DNA from: Cohnella endophytica
GTDB taxonomy: Bacteria; Bacillota; Bacilli; Paenibacillales; Paenibacillaceae
NCBI RefSeq assembly: GCF_003628305.1
Contig: NZ_RBZM01000002.1
Location: forward strand, 1 to 64,000
Direction: 5' to 3'
DNA length: 64,000 nucleotides
The notes beneath the pieces are model-generated. The model was given only the letters and a program-made list of their open reading frames with translations. It had not been told where the DNA came from and searched no databases. The number at the start of each line of letters is the position of its first letter. Position 1 is the stretch's first letter. Positions 24,696 to 33,629 of the stretch are shown here, in pieces. A program made the position numbers and the translations under genes.

Positions 24696-25912
24696 AGCGC
24701 GGGGGGCATCACGGAGGCAACGAGAGAAAACACATGAGACACGAGAAACGGGAACATCGCGCTCACCGAAAACATCATCGAAGAAGATTCCGGTTCGAAG
24801 GAGACGACTGGTTAACTCCCGAGGAACGGGCGAAAATGCGCGAGCTAGGCAAGCAATTCAGACCGCCTTTAAAGTGGATCGTTTTCGGACTCGTCGGCAT
24901 TCATTTGTTGATCGCGGCCACATGGGGGATCGCCTACTTATTGTTGAATCATATCGTCGACTGGTTCGACCCTTCGGTCGGACACCCGATATGGAAACAA
25001 TTTTTAACGATCGAGGTGGGCTTGTTCCTCGTGTTCGCCTTTGGCACCTTCGCCCGAATTTTTATTAAGCCCGTTCGCAGGCAGATGGATTGGTTTTTCC
25101 ACCTCATCAGCGCGATGAAAGAATTGTCAAAGGGTAATTTCGAAGTTACCTTGAAGACGAACCTGCGTTATATGGGGCAATTCGGTCCGCTCATCTCCAG
25201 CTTTAACGAGATGGCATCCGAACTGAACCAAATGGAGAAAATGCGCCAAGAGTTCATCTCTAACGTATCGCATGAATTTCAGTCCCCGCTCACCTCGATC
25301 TCCGGCTTCGCACGGGCACTGCAACGGGACGATCTGCCGACAGACACGCGACATCATTATTTGGATATTATCGAGATGGAAAGCAAGCGATTGTCCCGGT
25401 TGAGCGACAATCTGCTGAAGCTTACGTCGCTCGAGTCCAAGCATCATCCGTTCGAAGCGAAGCCATACAGGTTGGATCGACAGCTTCGACATATCATTTT
25501 ATCGAGCGAGCCGCTGTGGCAAGAGAAAAACATCGAGATGGAAGTCGAATTGCCGGAGGTCACCGTCGTCGCCGACGAAGACTTGATGAGCCAAGTTTGG
25601 ATTAACTTGCTTCATAACAGCATCAAGTTCACTCCGGAAGGCGGAACGATCGGCGTGCGCCTCACGGTCGGGCACAAGCAGGTGCACGCCGTGCTTTTTA
25701 ATAGCGGTCCGGATATTTCGGACGAAGCGCTCCCCCACTTGTTCGAACGGTTCTTCAGAGAGGATAAATCCCGCGAACGCGAAGGCGGAGGAAGCGGGCT
25801 CGGTCTGTCGATCGTGAAGAAAATCATCGAGATGCACGGAGGGGAGATTGCCGCGAGCAACCGTCTTAAGGGCGGCGCGCAATTCGCCATATCCCTTCCG
25901 TATGATAATTAA
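24692..25912 (+). CDS. sensor histidine kinase with His/Arg-rich N-terminus
   Basis: 406 residues. The first 35 or so residues are very rich in His, Arg and Lys (for example HHGGNERKHMRHEKREH) and should be cytoplasmic. Two membrane segments follow (about 59-85 and 105-125) with a loop of only about 20 residues between them, so there is hardly any external sensor. Then come HAMP, HisKA (FISNVSHEFQSPLTSISGF, His about 193) and HATPase_c (NLLHNSIKFTPEGG; GGGSGLGLSIVKKI). It has the intramembrane-sensing style of Gram-positive envelope-stress kinases. The His-rich tail could bind metal. The ATGA overlap with the regulator gene shows the pair is co-translated. Confidence 0.93.
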   Translation: MKRGGHHGGNERKHMRHEKREHRAHRKHHRRRFRFEGDDWLTPEERAKMRELGKQFRPPLKWIVFGLVGIHLLIAATWGIAYLLLNHIVDWFDPSVGHPIWKQFLTIEVGLFLVFAFGTFARIFIKPVRRQMDWFFHLISAMKELSKGNFEVTLKTNLRYMGQFGPLISSFNEMASELNQMEKMRQEFISNVSHEFQSPLTSISGFARALQRDDLPTDTRHHYLDIIEMESKRLSRLSDNLLKLTSLESKHHPFEAKPYRLDRQLRHIILSSEPLWQEKNIEMEVELPEVTVVADEDLMSQVWINLLHNSIKFTPEGGTIGVRLTVGHKQVHAVLFNSGPDISDEALPHLFERFFREDKSREREGGGSGLGLSIVKKIIEMHGGEIAASNRLKGGAQFAISLPYDN

Positions 25913-25940
25913 TGAGATTAACGAACAAGAAGCTTTCGGC

Positions 25941-26234
25941 TCATGCCGGAAGCTTCTGCAAAATATACCTTATGAAAAGCGCTTGAAGCTCGCGGAGCGT
26001 ATGCGATCTCGTTTTCCCCAGCATGCAGTTCAAATAATTATTCAGTTCGCCCGAAGAGATATGCATAATTCTCGCGATTTCATTGTCCTCGAAGCCGAAT
26101 AACATGAACAGCCTCAGCACTTCCCTCTCTCCCTCGTTAAACCCGTAACGTTCAGCGAAGCTTGCGTATAGAAGCTCCCTCCCGTCTTTACTTTCGAATT
26201 CCGGCATCAACCATTCCTTCCTGCTTTTTTGCAT
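25941..26234 (-). CDS. small LuxR-type HTH protein
   Basis: 97 residues with AGGAG eight bases before the ATG. The C-terminal two thirds form a GerE/LuxR-type helix-turn-helix: FNEGEREVLRLFMLFGFEDNEIARIMHISSGELNNYLNCML. The usual conserved Glu and Val positions are partly kept. There is no receiver or ligand-binding domain. It resembles the HTH-only regulators (GerE-like size) of spore formers, but it is not GerE itself. It is divergent from the large hybrid kinase gene. Confidence 0.75.
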   Translation of the reverse strand: MQKSRKEWLMPEFESKDGRELLYASFAERYGFNEGEREVLRLFMLFGFEDNEIARIMHISSGELNNYLNCMLGKTRSHTLRELQALFIRYILQKLPA

Positions 26235-26403
26235 GATAATTTCTCCTCATCTTCCAATCCTAAGTTAGGTCTGTCGAATTTTGCCTTCTTTAGTTATGAT
26301 AGAGTCAAAGTATTAGAAGATTTCATCCCCAATTATTTGTAATGTATGAATATCACTAATAAATCCCAATAATCTCGACTCAAGACGGGGGGAATCTCGC
26401 CTG

Positions 26404-29400
26404 ATGTTCAGAACGCTGCGCTTTAAGCTCGTTATCGTGCTCTTATTCATTAATACTTGCTCCTTCGTCGTCATGAGCCTTATTAATTATGAAACTTCAA
26501 ATAAGCAGATGAATCAGCAATTGATAAAACAAAGCTTGTCCAGCTTGAAGAATACGGCGGCGGGACTGGACGCGATGCTAGACCTTCGGAAGCGGGAAGC
26601 CGAACTCATCAGCCACTCGATCCCCGTACGCCTAAATACGAAAGAACAAATGCTCGAATATGTTCGCATGGAGGTTCCGCTCGCTAGACTGACGACACTT
26701 CATGTCGGTATCGCCGGTCTGAACGGAGATATGACGTTACTGGACGGAACCGATATGAATATCGGCTCCTTGCCTGCTTACCAATCGGCGCTCGGCGACC
26801 AATCCACGTATGCGGACATCATGCTCGATTCGGATAATCATCCCGTTCTGTGGCTGATGGTTCCGCTTAAAGACAATCGAAATAACATTCGTGGCACGCT
26901 CAACTTGGCCTTCGACTCCGTCGAATTGCTCGGCGAACAATTAACGATACATTCTTCCGATTATAAGGATAGCAGCATCCTACTGATCGACCGTCAAACC
27001 AATCTATTAAACTATAAGGATTCATCCTTGATTCTAAAACGTAATTATTTGCGCGACGAACCCAATTTAAGCGAGTTCGTAAAGCAAATGCACCTAACCG
27101 AAGAAGGCAGTGGAGAGGCGGAAGTATTCGGACGCGTCGTCAAACTGTTCTATGTCCATATGCCCTTAACGGATTGGTACGTCGTATCTTCCGTCGCCAA
27201 GAACGAATTTCAAGCCCCTCTCCTGCAATCGATAAAATTAAACGGCGGACTGATCGCGCTTACCGAGATATTGGTCGGCGCGTTCCTCTACTTCATTACC
27301 CAAAGGGCCATTTTAGACCGATTGAAGCAAATATTGGCGGTAACTAAGAACGTAGCGTCCGGCAATTTCTATCCAAGTCCTATTCGTATTCAGAGCAACG
27401 ATGAATTAGGAACGCTCGCAAAATCGGTCAATAGCATGATTAATAATTTGCAAGAGCTATTCGAGCCGTTTAATACGTTTATCCGTCATAATCAATACGC
27501 GATGATCGTCACCGATTCTCGTTTCTATATTACTTCTTTTAATAAGCGAGCCGTCGAGCTGCTTGGCTACGAGGAAGAAGATGTTATCGGACAAAAAGCG
27601 CTCTTGCTCTGGCACGATCAGGTTCAATTGAAGGAACGCGCCAAATATTACTCCGACAAACTGAAGCGTTCGATCGTTCCGGACGAGACCGTCTTGTTTA
27701 TCCCTCCCCATGATGGGTTCTTACCCGACTGGGAATGGAAATGGATCACCCGGGAAGATATTCCTTTGCTCGTGTCGATCAATACAAGTATTATGCGCAA
27801 TCCGGACGGCACACCCAAAGGATACGTCCTTATCGCCAGAGACATTAGCATGATCAAGAAAGCGGTCGAATCCAACGCGCGTCTCTTGGAGATAACGGAG
27901 AGCGCGCACGACATGATCGCTTCCTTCGATCTCCGAAGCCGAATCTTTTATTTGAATCGTGCCGGGCATGCTTTCCTCGGCATCGATACCCTCGACGAGA
28001 ATACCAATCGCTTCAGTCAATACATGTCGATTCCGGCGACGGTTCGTTTCGCCGACGGATTAACGGAAGCCCGGGAACGGGGCTTCTGGCAGAACGAGAC
28101 GGAGATCATCGGCAAGAACGGCGTTACGCGCATGGTATCGATTACGGTAGTTGCCCACATGACCCATGAAGGCGGGGAAGTCTTCTTCTCGACGATCGTT
28201 CGGGATATATCGGATCAGAAGGAAGCGCAGCGCCAGCTTATCTTGGCCAAAGACGAAGCGGAAGAAGCGAATCGGGCGAAAGGCTCCTTCCTAGCCAGGA
28301 TGAGTCACGAAATCCGTACCCCGCTTAATGGAATCATCGGGTTGGCCTACTTGCTTCAGCGTTCGAATTTGTCGGAGATTCAAGCTTCTTATTTGCGTCA
28401 GATTTCCGATTCGTCTCAGAACCTTCTAGGAATTCTGAATGCCGTTCTGGACTACTCGAAGCTGGAAGCAGACAAGCTGACGATCGAACAAGTTCCTTTC
28501 CGTCTTGAAGATGCTATGCAACGACTTAGCGGTATTTTCTCCGTATTGTTGGGGCCAAAGCCCGTGGACTTCATCCTCCACTCGGACAACGATATTCCGG
28601 AATGGCTAATCGGCGATTCGACTCGACTTGAGCAAGTGTTGCTTAATCTTGGAAGCAACGCGATCAAGTTCACGAATTTCGGTAAAATCGAATTGACGAT
28701 CCGTTTGCTGGAATTAAAGGACGGGATCGCGCGTTTAAGTTTTTGCGTAAAAGATACGGGCATTGGAATGACCGAAGCGCAGCGCGAACAACTGTTCATG
28801 CCGTTTGTTCAAGCGGACGAGAAAACGAGCCGTAAATACGGCGGAACGGGGCTCGGTCTAGTCATCTCGGGAACGTTGGTCGAGCGCATGGGCGGTTGGA
28901 TCTACGTCGATAGCGAATATCAAGCGGGGAGTTCGTTCCGCTTCGAACTCGCGTTCGAGGTTGACTCGAATCCTCTGGATAAATCGATGCTGAAGCGACC
29001 GTTAGAACTCAGCGTCGTCGTGTTGGAAGACGAACCTACGGTCGCCGACCATTGGAAGTCCCTTCTCTCTTCGTTCGGCTGCGAAGTCGTTGCGGTCAAC
29101 GCATGGAAGCAAGCTGACCTATTGCTAAAGGAACGCACCTGGGACGTCATGCTGATCGATATGGAAGCAGCGGATATGCACGGAGAAGAAACGTGGGTAC
29201 AATGGAAAACCGCATTGGACAAACAGGGAGTGAAGATCGTTTCTTCAACGACGTTGTTAGGACGAGATGCTCTTCTGCAACTTCCCGACGAGCTGAAACC
29301 GGCGGCGGTGCTCGTAAAGCCTTCCTCCTCCCTTCAAGTAAGACAGACATTGCAGATCATTCGCGAAGCCTCGTCGGACTATCGGATCGACAACGTCAAC

Positions 29401-30270
29401 ATCGGATCCAATACAATCGAGTCGATCTATACTCCGCATGATCTTCAGGTTGCCAACTTGCAGGTCGCGGTTGCCGGGAAACCCTTTCGCGACTTGAACT
29501 CGCTACCGCTTAGAATCATCGCAGTAGACGATCAGATCATTAATCGTTTAGTCGTGAAGCAACTCATCGAGCAACAAGGAATCGAAGTCGAATTAATGGA
29601 AAGCGGCGCGGAGGCCTTGCAAGCGTTAGAAAATAAAACCGCGGATTTGGTTCTGATGGATCTCCATATGCCCGAGATGGACGGAATCGAAGCAACGGTT
29701 CATCTGCGCAAGCGTTATAGTCCCGAGGAGCTTCCGATTATCGCATTAACGGCGGACGTCACGAAGGAACAGCACGAGAGATGCATTGGCGCGGGTATGA
29801 ACGATGTTATTACGAAACCGATCGAGCCCGAGAGTTTATATTCGATGATCGTAAAATGGTTGCCTGGCATTGCTACCGAACATAAAGCGCTCGTGTCGTC
29901 CCCGCCTGATCTAGAAGCTTGGCCTGAATTGCCCGGACTTGATAGCGTCTCCGCATTGCGTAGATTGGACGGGAAACGTCAACTTTATTTGCGCTTGCTC
30001 GATAAATTTCGCCTGCAGCACGTGGATACGAAACAACGATTGGAACAACTCCTGACGTCAGGCGACCTCTCAAGCGCCATTCGACTCGTTCATTCGTTAA
30101 GCGGCTCGGCGGGACACTTAGGCGCGGAAGGCGTTCAATCGGCAGCTTCGGAATTGCAGACGGCTCTCCAATCGAATGAAAAATGGACGGATTACCAACT
30201 GCGCTTGAACGTTTTACTGGACGAGTTGTTTTGTTCCATTGATGTTTTATTGGAACAAAAAAGGAATTAG
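26404..30270 (+). CDS. multidomain hybrid histidine kinase (Cache-HAMP-PAS-PAS-HK-REC-REC-HPt)
   Basis: 1288 residues. A first membrane helix (about 8-28) is followed by an extracellular Cache-like sensor of about 245 residues and a second helix (about 276-298). Then come HAMP (about 300-352), two PAS domains (about 360-480 and 488-612), HisKA with the phospho-acceptor His near 635 (ARMSHEIRTPLNGIIG), HATPase_c (YGGTGLGLVIS near 811), receiver 1 with Asp near 917 (LIDME), receiver 2 with Asp near 1085 (LMDLHMPEMDG), and a C-terminal HPt with His near 1229 (VHSLSGSAGHLGA). All phosphorelay residues are present. A response regulator gene follows 96 bp downstream and is the probable output. Confidence 0.93.
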   Translation: MFRTLRFKLVIVLLFINTCSFVVMSLINYETSNKQMNQQLIKQSLSSLKNTAAGLDAMLDLRKREAELISHSIPVRLNTKEQMLEYVRMEVPLARLTTLHVGIAGLNGDMTLLDGTDMNIGSLPAYQSALGDQSTYADIMLDSDNHPVLWLMVPLKDNRNNIRGTLNLAFDSVELLGEQLTIHSSDYKDSSILLIDRQTNLLNYKDSSLILKRNYLRDEPNLSEFVKQMHLTEEGSGEAEVFGRVVKLFYVHMPLTDWYVVSSVAKNEFQAPLLQSIKLNGGLIALTEILVGAFLYFITQRAILDRLKQILAVTKNVASGNFYPSPIRIQSNDELGTLAKSVNSMINNLQELFEPFNTFIRHNQYAMIVTDSRFYITSFNKRAVELLGYEEEDVIGQKALLLWHDQVQLKERAKYYSDKLKRSIVPDETVLFIPPHDGFLPDWEWKWITREDIPLLVSINTSIMRNPDGTPKGYVLIARDISMIKKAVESNARLLEITESAHDMIASFDLRSRIFYLNRAGHAFLGIDTLDENTNRFSQYMSIPATVRFADGLTEARERGFWQNETEIIGKNGVTRMVSITVVAHMTHEGGEVFFSTIVRDISDQKEAQRQLILAKDEAEEANRAKGSFLARMSHEIRTPLNGIIGLAYLLQRSNLSEIQASYLRQISDSSQNLLGILNAVLDYSKLEADKLTIEQVPFRLEDAMQRLSGIFSVLLGPKPVDFILHSDNDIPEWLIGDSTRLEQVLLNLGSNAIKFTNFGKIELTIRLLELKDGIARLSFCVKDTGIGMTEAQREQLFMPFVQADEKTSRKYGGTGLGLVISGTLVERMGGWIYVDSEYQAGSSFRFELAFEVDSNPLDKSMLKRPLELSVVVLEDEPTVADHWKSLLSSFGCEVVAVNAWKQADLLLKERTWDVMLIDMEAADMHGEETWVQWKTALDKQGVKIVSSTTLLGRDALLQLPDELKPAAVLVKPSSSLQVRQTLQIIREASSDYRIDNVNIGSNTIESIYTPHDLQVANLQVAVAGKPFRDLNSLPLRIIAVDDQIINRLVVKQLIEQQGIEVELMESGAEALQALENKTADLVLMDLHMPEMDGIEATVHLRKRYSPEELPIIALTADVTKEQHERCIGAGMNDVITKPIEPESLYSMIVKWLPGIATEHKALVSSPPDLEAWPELPGLDSVSALRRLDGKRQLYLRLLDKFRLQHVDTKQRLEQLLTSGDLSSAIRLVHSLSGSAGHLGAEGVQSAASELQTALQSNEKWTDYQLRLNVLLDELFCSIDVLLEQKRN

Positions 30271-30366
30271 ACTTACCAGTATTCGACATTATATAATAGA
30301 GTAGATTCTACATTTGTTAGCAAAGTATGAGCATACCTAACAAACTCTTAAAAGGTGTGATGAAGG

Positions 30367-31074
30367 ATGACGAGAGTTCTTGTTATTGAAGATGATCCAA
30401 TCATCGGAGAAATGCTCACGCTCTATCTTACCGAAGAACATTTCGAAGTACAGCGAGTGGAATCCGCCCGCGAGGGCAAATTCGCGCTAGGAACGTTCGA
30501 TCCGGATATACTGTTGTTGGACTTGATGCTGCCGGATGCGAGCGGCACCGAATTGTGCGGCGAATTCCGTCAATTGACCGCGATTCCGATCATCGTTATC
30601 TCCATGAAGCCGTCTGTCACGGTCCGCATACAAGCGATTAGTTCCGGTGCGGACGACTTCCTCGTGAAGCCCTTTAGCATGCAAGAGCTTAAAGTTCGCA
30701 TGGATGCCGTTCTGCGCAGGTCAACACCCGCCAAACCGGTTGCGTTGCCTTACGCGGGTCAGACGACTTCCGACGTTATGGGACAACAACAAGGATTATC
30801 GTTGGATCTGGAAAGAAGAACGATCGTGCTAGATGGAGAGCATATCGAGACGACTTTCTCCGAATACGAAATCATGAAGCTTTTCTATCAACATCCTAAT
30901 CGCGTTTTCAGCCGCGAGGAATTGATTAATGCCGTTCGCGGCATCGACTCCTTCATCAACGATAGGGCGATCGACGTACACGTAACGAACTTGCGGCGCA
31001 AGCTGGAGAAAAACCCGAAAGAACCCCAATTCATCAAAACCGTATGGGGCGTCGGCTATAAGTTTATTAACTAA
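30367..31074 (+). CDS. OmpR-family response regulator, probable partner of hybrid kinase
   Basis: 235 residues. Receiver: VIEDDPIIGEML, Asp in LLLDLMLPDASGTE, conserved Ser instead of Thr in IVISMKPS, Lys in DDFLVKPFSM. A linker of about 30 residues (with PAKPVALPYAGQTTSD) precedes a winged helix ending RAIDVHVTNLRRKLEKNP...FIKTVWGVGYKFI. Its position directly behind the hybrid kinase suggests it receives phosphate from the kinase's HPt domain. The regulated genes are unknown, with the downstream EAL gene one candidate. Confidence 0.92.
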   Translation: MTRVLVIEDDPIIGEMLTLYLTEEHFEVQRVESAREGKFALGTFDPDILLLDLMLPDASGTELCGEFRQLTAIPIIVISMKPSVTVRIQAISSGADDFLVKPFSMQELKVRMDAVLRRSTPAKPVALPYAGQTTSDVMGQQQGLSLDLERRTIVLDGEHIETTFSEYEIMKLFYQHPNRVFSREELINAVRGIDSFINDRAIDVHVTNLRRKLEKNPKEPQFIKTVWGVGYKFIN

Positions 31075-31089
31075 CCGTACATACCGCAG

Positions 31090-31113
31090 AAGGCTCTCGG
31101 GGACGAGAGCCTT
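31090..31113 (+). terminator. weak hairpin after the response regulator gene
   Basis: Nine-base arms (AAGGCTCTC / GAGAGCCTT) with a short GGGGAC loop, 16 bases after the stop codon. No T-run follows, so termination may be incomplete and read into the EAL gene. Confidence 0.5.
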
Positions 31114-31231
31114 CGTCATGTCATCTAACCCTATTCGGTCACTCGCTCCGATACATTAACATTTCCCCCGTAACTTTCCAAATGATTAGGATGCATAATG
31201 GTATAGGTGTCAGTTGATTGGAGGGATTACC

Positions 31232-33094
31232 TTGTACGGAATGGAGATCATTCTTCAACTCGTTCAGAATATGGCAGTCGTAATTGTATTTTTCCTAATC
31301 GGAAACCGTCTGTACCCTTCGACGATTCATTGGAATTATTATTGGAGAAAGACGGTCATCGGAATATTGTTCGGCGTAGCCGGAGTCATCTCGATGCTCG
31401 TTCCGTCTTACGTGGGAGCAGGCACTAACGTTAGCTTGAATAACATCGTTATGGCTTTATCTGCCTGGATCGGAGGTCCTCTTTCCGCGATCGTTACGGC
31501 ATTCTTTATCGTTGCTAATAGCGTCTATGCTGGTGGAATCGGTATGTTGTCCGGCGTTCTGGCCACTTTAACGGCCGCAGTCATCGGCGTAATATTCTAC
31601 TATTACAGGCATGCGGATCGCAGGCATTCTTTACAGATCGTCTATCCCCTCGTAATCGGCATTCTCGTCGCGTTCGATAATCTTGCTTGGGCTTTGATGA
31701 TTCCGGATGGGCAGCGAATCGAAGGCGTCCGATATTACTCCTTAAGCCTATTCATCATGTTCCCGCTCGCCTCTATCCTCTTTCACTACTTTATGAATGT
31801 CGAATGGACGAGGCAAAGAGAACTTGTCATCGACGATATGACCGGATTGCCCCACTCTGGGCTATTCCGATCCCAAGTGCAGAAAAAGATCCACGAAAAA
31901 ACGCCTTTTTACTTAACGTTATTAAATATCGATGGACTCAAAACGATTATTACGATGAACAGCACGCGCGTAAGGAACGACCTGTTGAAACAAATCAGCC
32001 AAAGGTTGTCGAATTGGCTGCCTCCGGCAAGTTCCGCATGCCGACTGGAAGGCGAGCAATTCCTTATCTGCGTTGCCGATCCCGCCGGCAAGAAATTGCC
32101 TTTGATCGGGCCTAACTATTGGCAAGAGCTGCAGGCACTGCTATCGGAGCCTTACATAATCGATCACAAGCTATGCCACGTAACGATCAGTACCGGAATC
32201 ACGACTTACAAAGGGGAAGCCTTAACCTGGGATCAGATTCTCCCTCGAGCCTATACGGCGCTACAGCATGCGCGGGAGAGCGGCGTCAACGAAACCGTAC
32301 AATACCACGAAAAGCTGTCCGAGCACATTCGCCAGCGTACGCTCATCGAAGTGTATTTGCGAACCGCCTTACAGGAAAATCAACTCTTATTGCACTACCA
32401 ACCCCAATACGAGCTGCATACCGGTGCATTAAGAGGATTCGAAGCGTTACTGCGTTGGAATCATCCGGAGCTAGGCTCGGTATCTCCAAGCGATTTTATC
32501 CCCGTCGCGGAAGAAACCCGGCTAATCGTCCCGATCGGAGAATGGGTACTCAGGCAAGCGTGCGAGATGATGAAACGCATTGTACCCGGTTCATCATCGC
32601 TCGTCCTGTCGGTGAACATCTCGGGCGTGCAACTTCTAAATCATCAATTCCCGGCGCTAGTGAGCGAGATCTTGAAGGAAACGGGTGTTCATCCGAATCG
32701 ACTGGAACTGGAGTTAACGGAAAGTACGCTGATGAACTCGCTCGAGATCGCCGAAAAGCAGCTCAAGAAGCTGCAAAATTTGGGGGTTCGATTGGCGCTC
32801 GACGATTTCGGCACCGGTTATTCTTCGATGAACTACTTGCGCAAGCTTCCCTTCCATCTCATTAAGATCGACAAAAGCTTCATTCAAGATATCGGCAACT
32901 CCACGGAACGTGAGGTTGCAGGATCGATGATTCAATTTTGTAAGCAGCTTCAATTCGGCATCGTAGCCGAAGGCCTGGAAACTTACGAACAGCTCGTTTA
33001 CTTGAAAAAATACAATTGCGATTACGCCCAAGGGTACTTGTTTAGCAAACCTCTGCCCGAAGAACAATTGCTGCCTCTTATCGAGGCCGTCTAA
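31232..33094 (+). CDS. membrane-bound EAL phosphodiesterase with degenerate GGDEF domain
   Basis: 620 residues from a TTG at 31232, six bases after GGAGGG. An ATG three codons later is the alternative. N-terminal five-to-six-helix membrane domain (about 1-190) of the 5TMR-LYT type (GVISMLVPSYVGAGTNVSLNNIVMALSAWIGGP). GGDEF domain about 195-350: DDMTGLP is kept, but the catalytic signature is RLEGEQF (near 272), so cyclase activity is unlikely. EAL domain about 365-615: FEALLRW near 404, DDFGTGYSSMNYL, KIDKSFI and EGLET are intact, so it should hydrolyse cyclic di-GMP. The degenerate GGDEF may be a GTP-binding regulatory domain. Confidence 0.92.
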   Translation: MYGMEIILQLVQNMAVVIVFFLIGNRLYPSTIHWNYYWRKTVIGILFGVAGVISMLVPSYVGAGTNVSLNNIVMALSAWIGGPLSAIVTAFFIVANSVYAGGIGMLSGVLATLTAAVIGVIFYYYRHADRRHSLQIVYPLVIGILVAFDNLAWALMIPDGQRIEGVRYYSLSLFIMFPLASILFHYFMNVEWTRQRELVIDDMTGLPHSGLFRSQVQKKIHEKTPFYLTLLNIDGLKTIITMNSTRVRNDLLKQISQRLSNWLPPASSACRLEGEQFLICVADPAGKKLPLIGPNYWQELQALLSEPYIIDHKLCHVTISTGITTYKGEALTWDQILPRAYTALQHARESGVNETVQYHEKLSEHIRQRTLIEVYLRTALQENQLLLHYQPQYELHTGALRGFEALLRWNHPELGSVSPSDFIPVAEETRLIVPIGEWVLRQACEMMKRIVPGSSSLVLSVNISGVQLLNHQFPALVSEILKETGVHPNRLELELTESTLMNSLEIAEKQLKKLQNLGVRLALDDFGTGYSSMNYLRKLPFHLIKIDKSFIQDIGNSTEREVAGSMIQFCKQLQFGIVAEGLETYEQLVYLKKYNCDYAQGYLFSKPLPEEQLLPLIEAV

Positions 33095-33228
33095 ATTCTC
33101 GTTAGAATCGCGGAACAGCTTACCTTGAAGCAACTAAAGCAACTTAGTCTTGCCGCGTCCGTTCACGTTTACTTACATCGTCCTAACGCCTTAGTCGAGA
33201 TATTATTTTACTTCCTATAAATTGAGGC

Positions 33229-33262
33229 AAAAAAACCTCCTCGAATGATTCCGAAGAGGTTT
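33229..33262 (-). terminator. intrinsic terminator in minus-strand orientation
   Basis: AAACCTC(T)TCG / CGA(G)GAGGTTT arms with an 8-nt loop, followed on the minus strand by seven T. It lies at the left edge of the 51-bp repeat block, 135 bp after the EAL gene. It would stop transcripts coming leftward from the GrpB-DinB gene. Confidence 0.6.
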
Positions 33263-33529
33263 CTGCCAGACTACTACTTGCTTGGCATTTGCTCATTTCG
33301 ACGAAATAAGGTTCTGCCAGACCACTAACTCCCTCGTATTTGCTTGTTTCAACGAAATAAGGTTCTGCCAGACCACTAACTAACTCGTATTTGCTTGTTT
33401 CGACGAAATAAGGTTCTGCCAGACCACTAACTGCCTCGTATTTGCTTGTTTCGACGAAATAAGGTTCTGCCAGACCACTAACTAACTCGTATTTGCTTGT
33501 TTCGACGAAATAAGGTTCTGCCAGACCAC
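33261..33529. repeat. 51-bp tandem repeat array, five and a half copies
   Basis: Units begin TTCTGCCAGAC at 33261, 33312, 33363, 33414, 33465 and 33516 (partial), a period of exactly 51 bp. The four central units are almost identical, varying mainly in four bases after ACTAACT and one base in the TTTCRACGAAATAAGG part. The first unit is diverged. The period equals 17 codons, and one minus-strand frame is free of stops through the array, but it has no start codon with a ribosome binding site. The array sits in a 535-bp gap between converging genes. Confidence 0.9.
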
Positions 33530-33629
33530 ACGCTGTCTCCCATTAAAAGCGTTATAGTGCCTCTTGAACGCTCACATGGGCTTTAAGGTGTTTATAACAA
33601 AATAACTCCCTAAATGGCCCTAACGAAGT

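Noticed and set aside
33180..33540. Protein encoded by the open minus-strand frame of the 51-bp repeats
   Set aside because: No start codon upstream of the array in that frame. The only ATG is in the last copy, would give about 37 residues and lacks a ribosome binding site.
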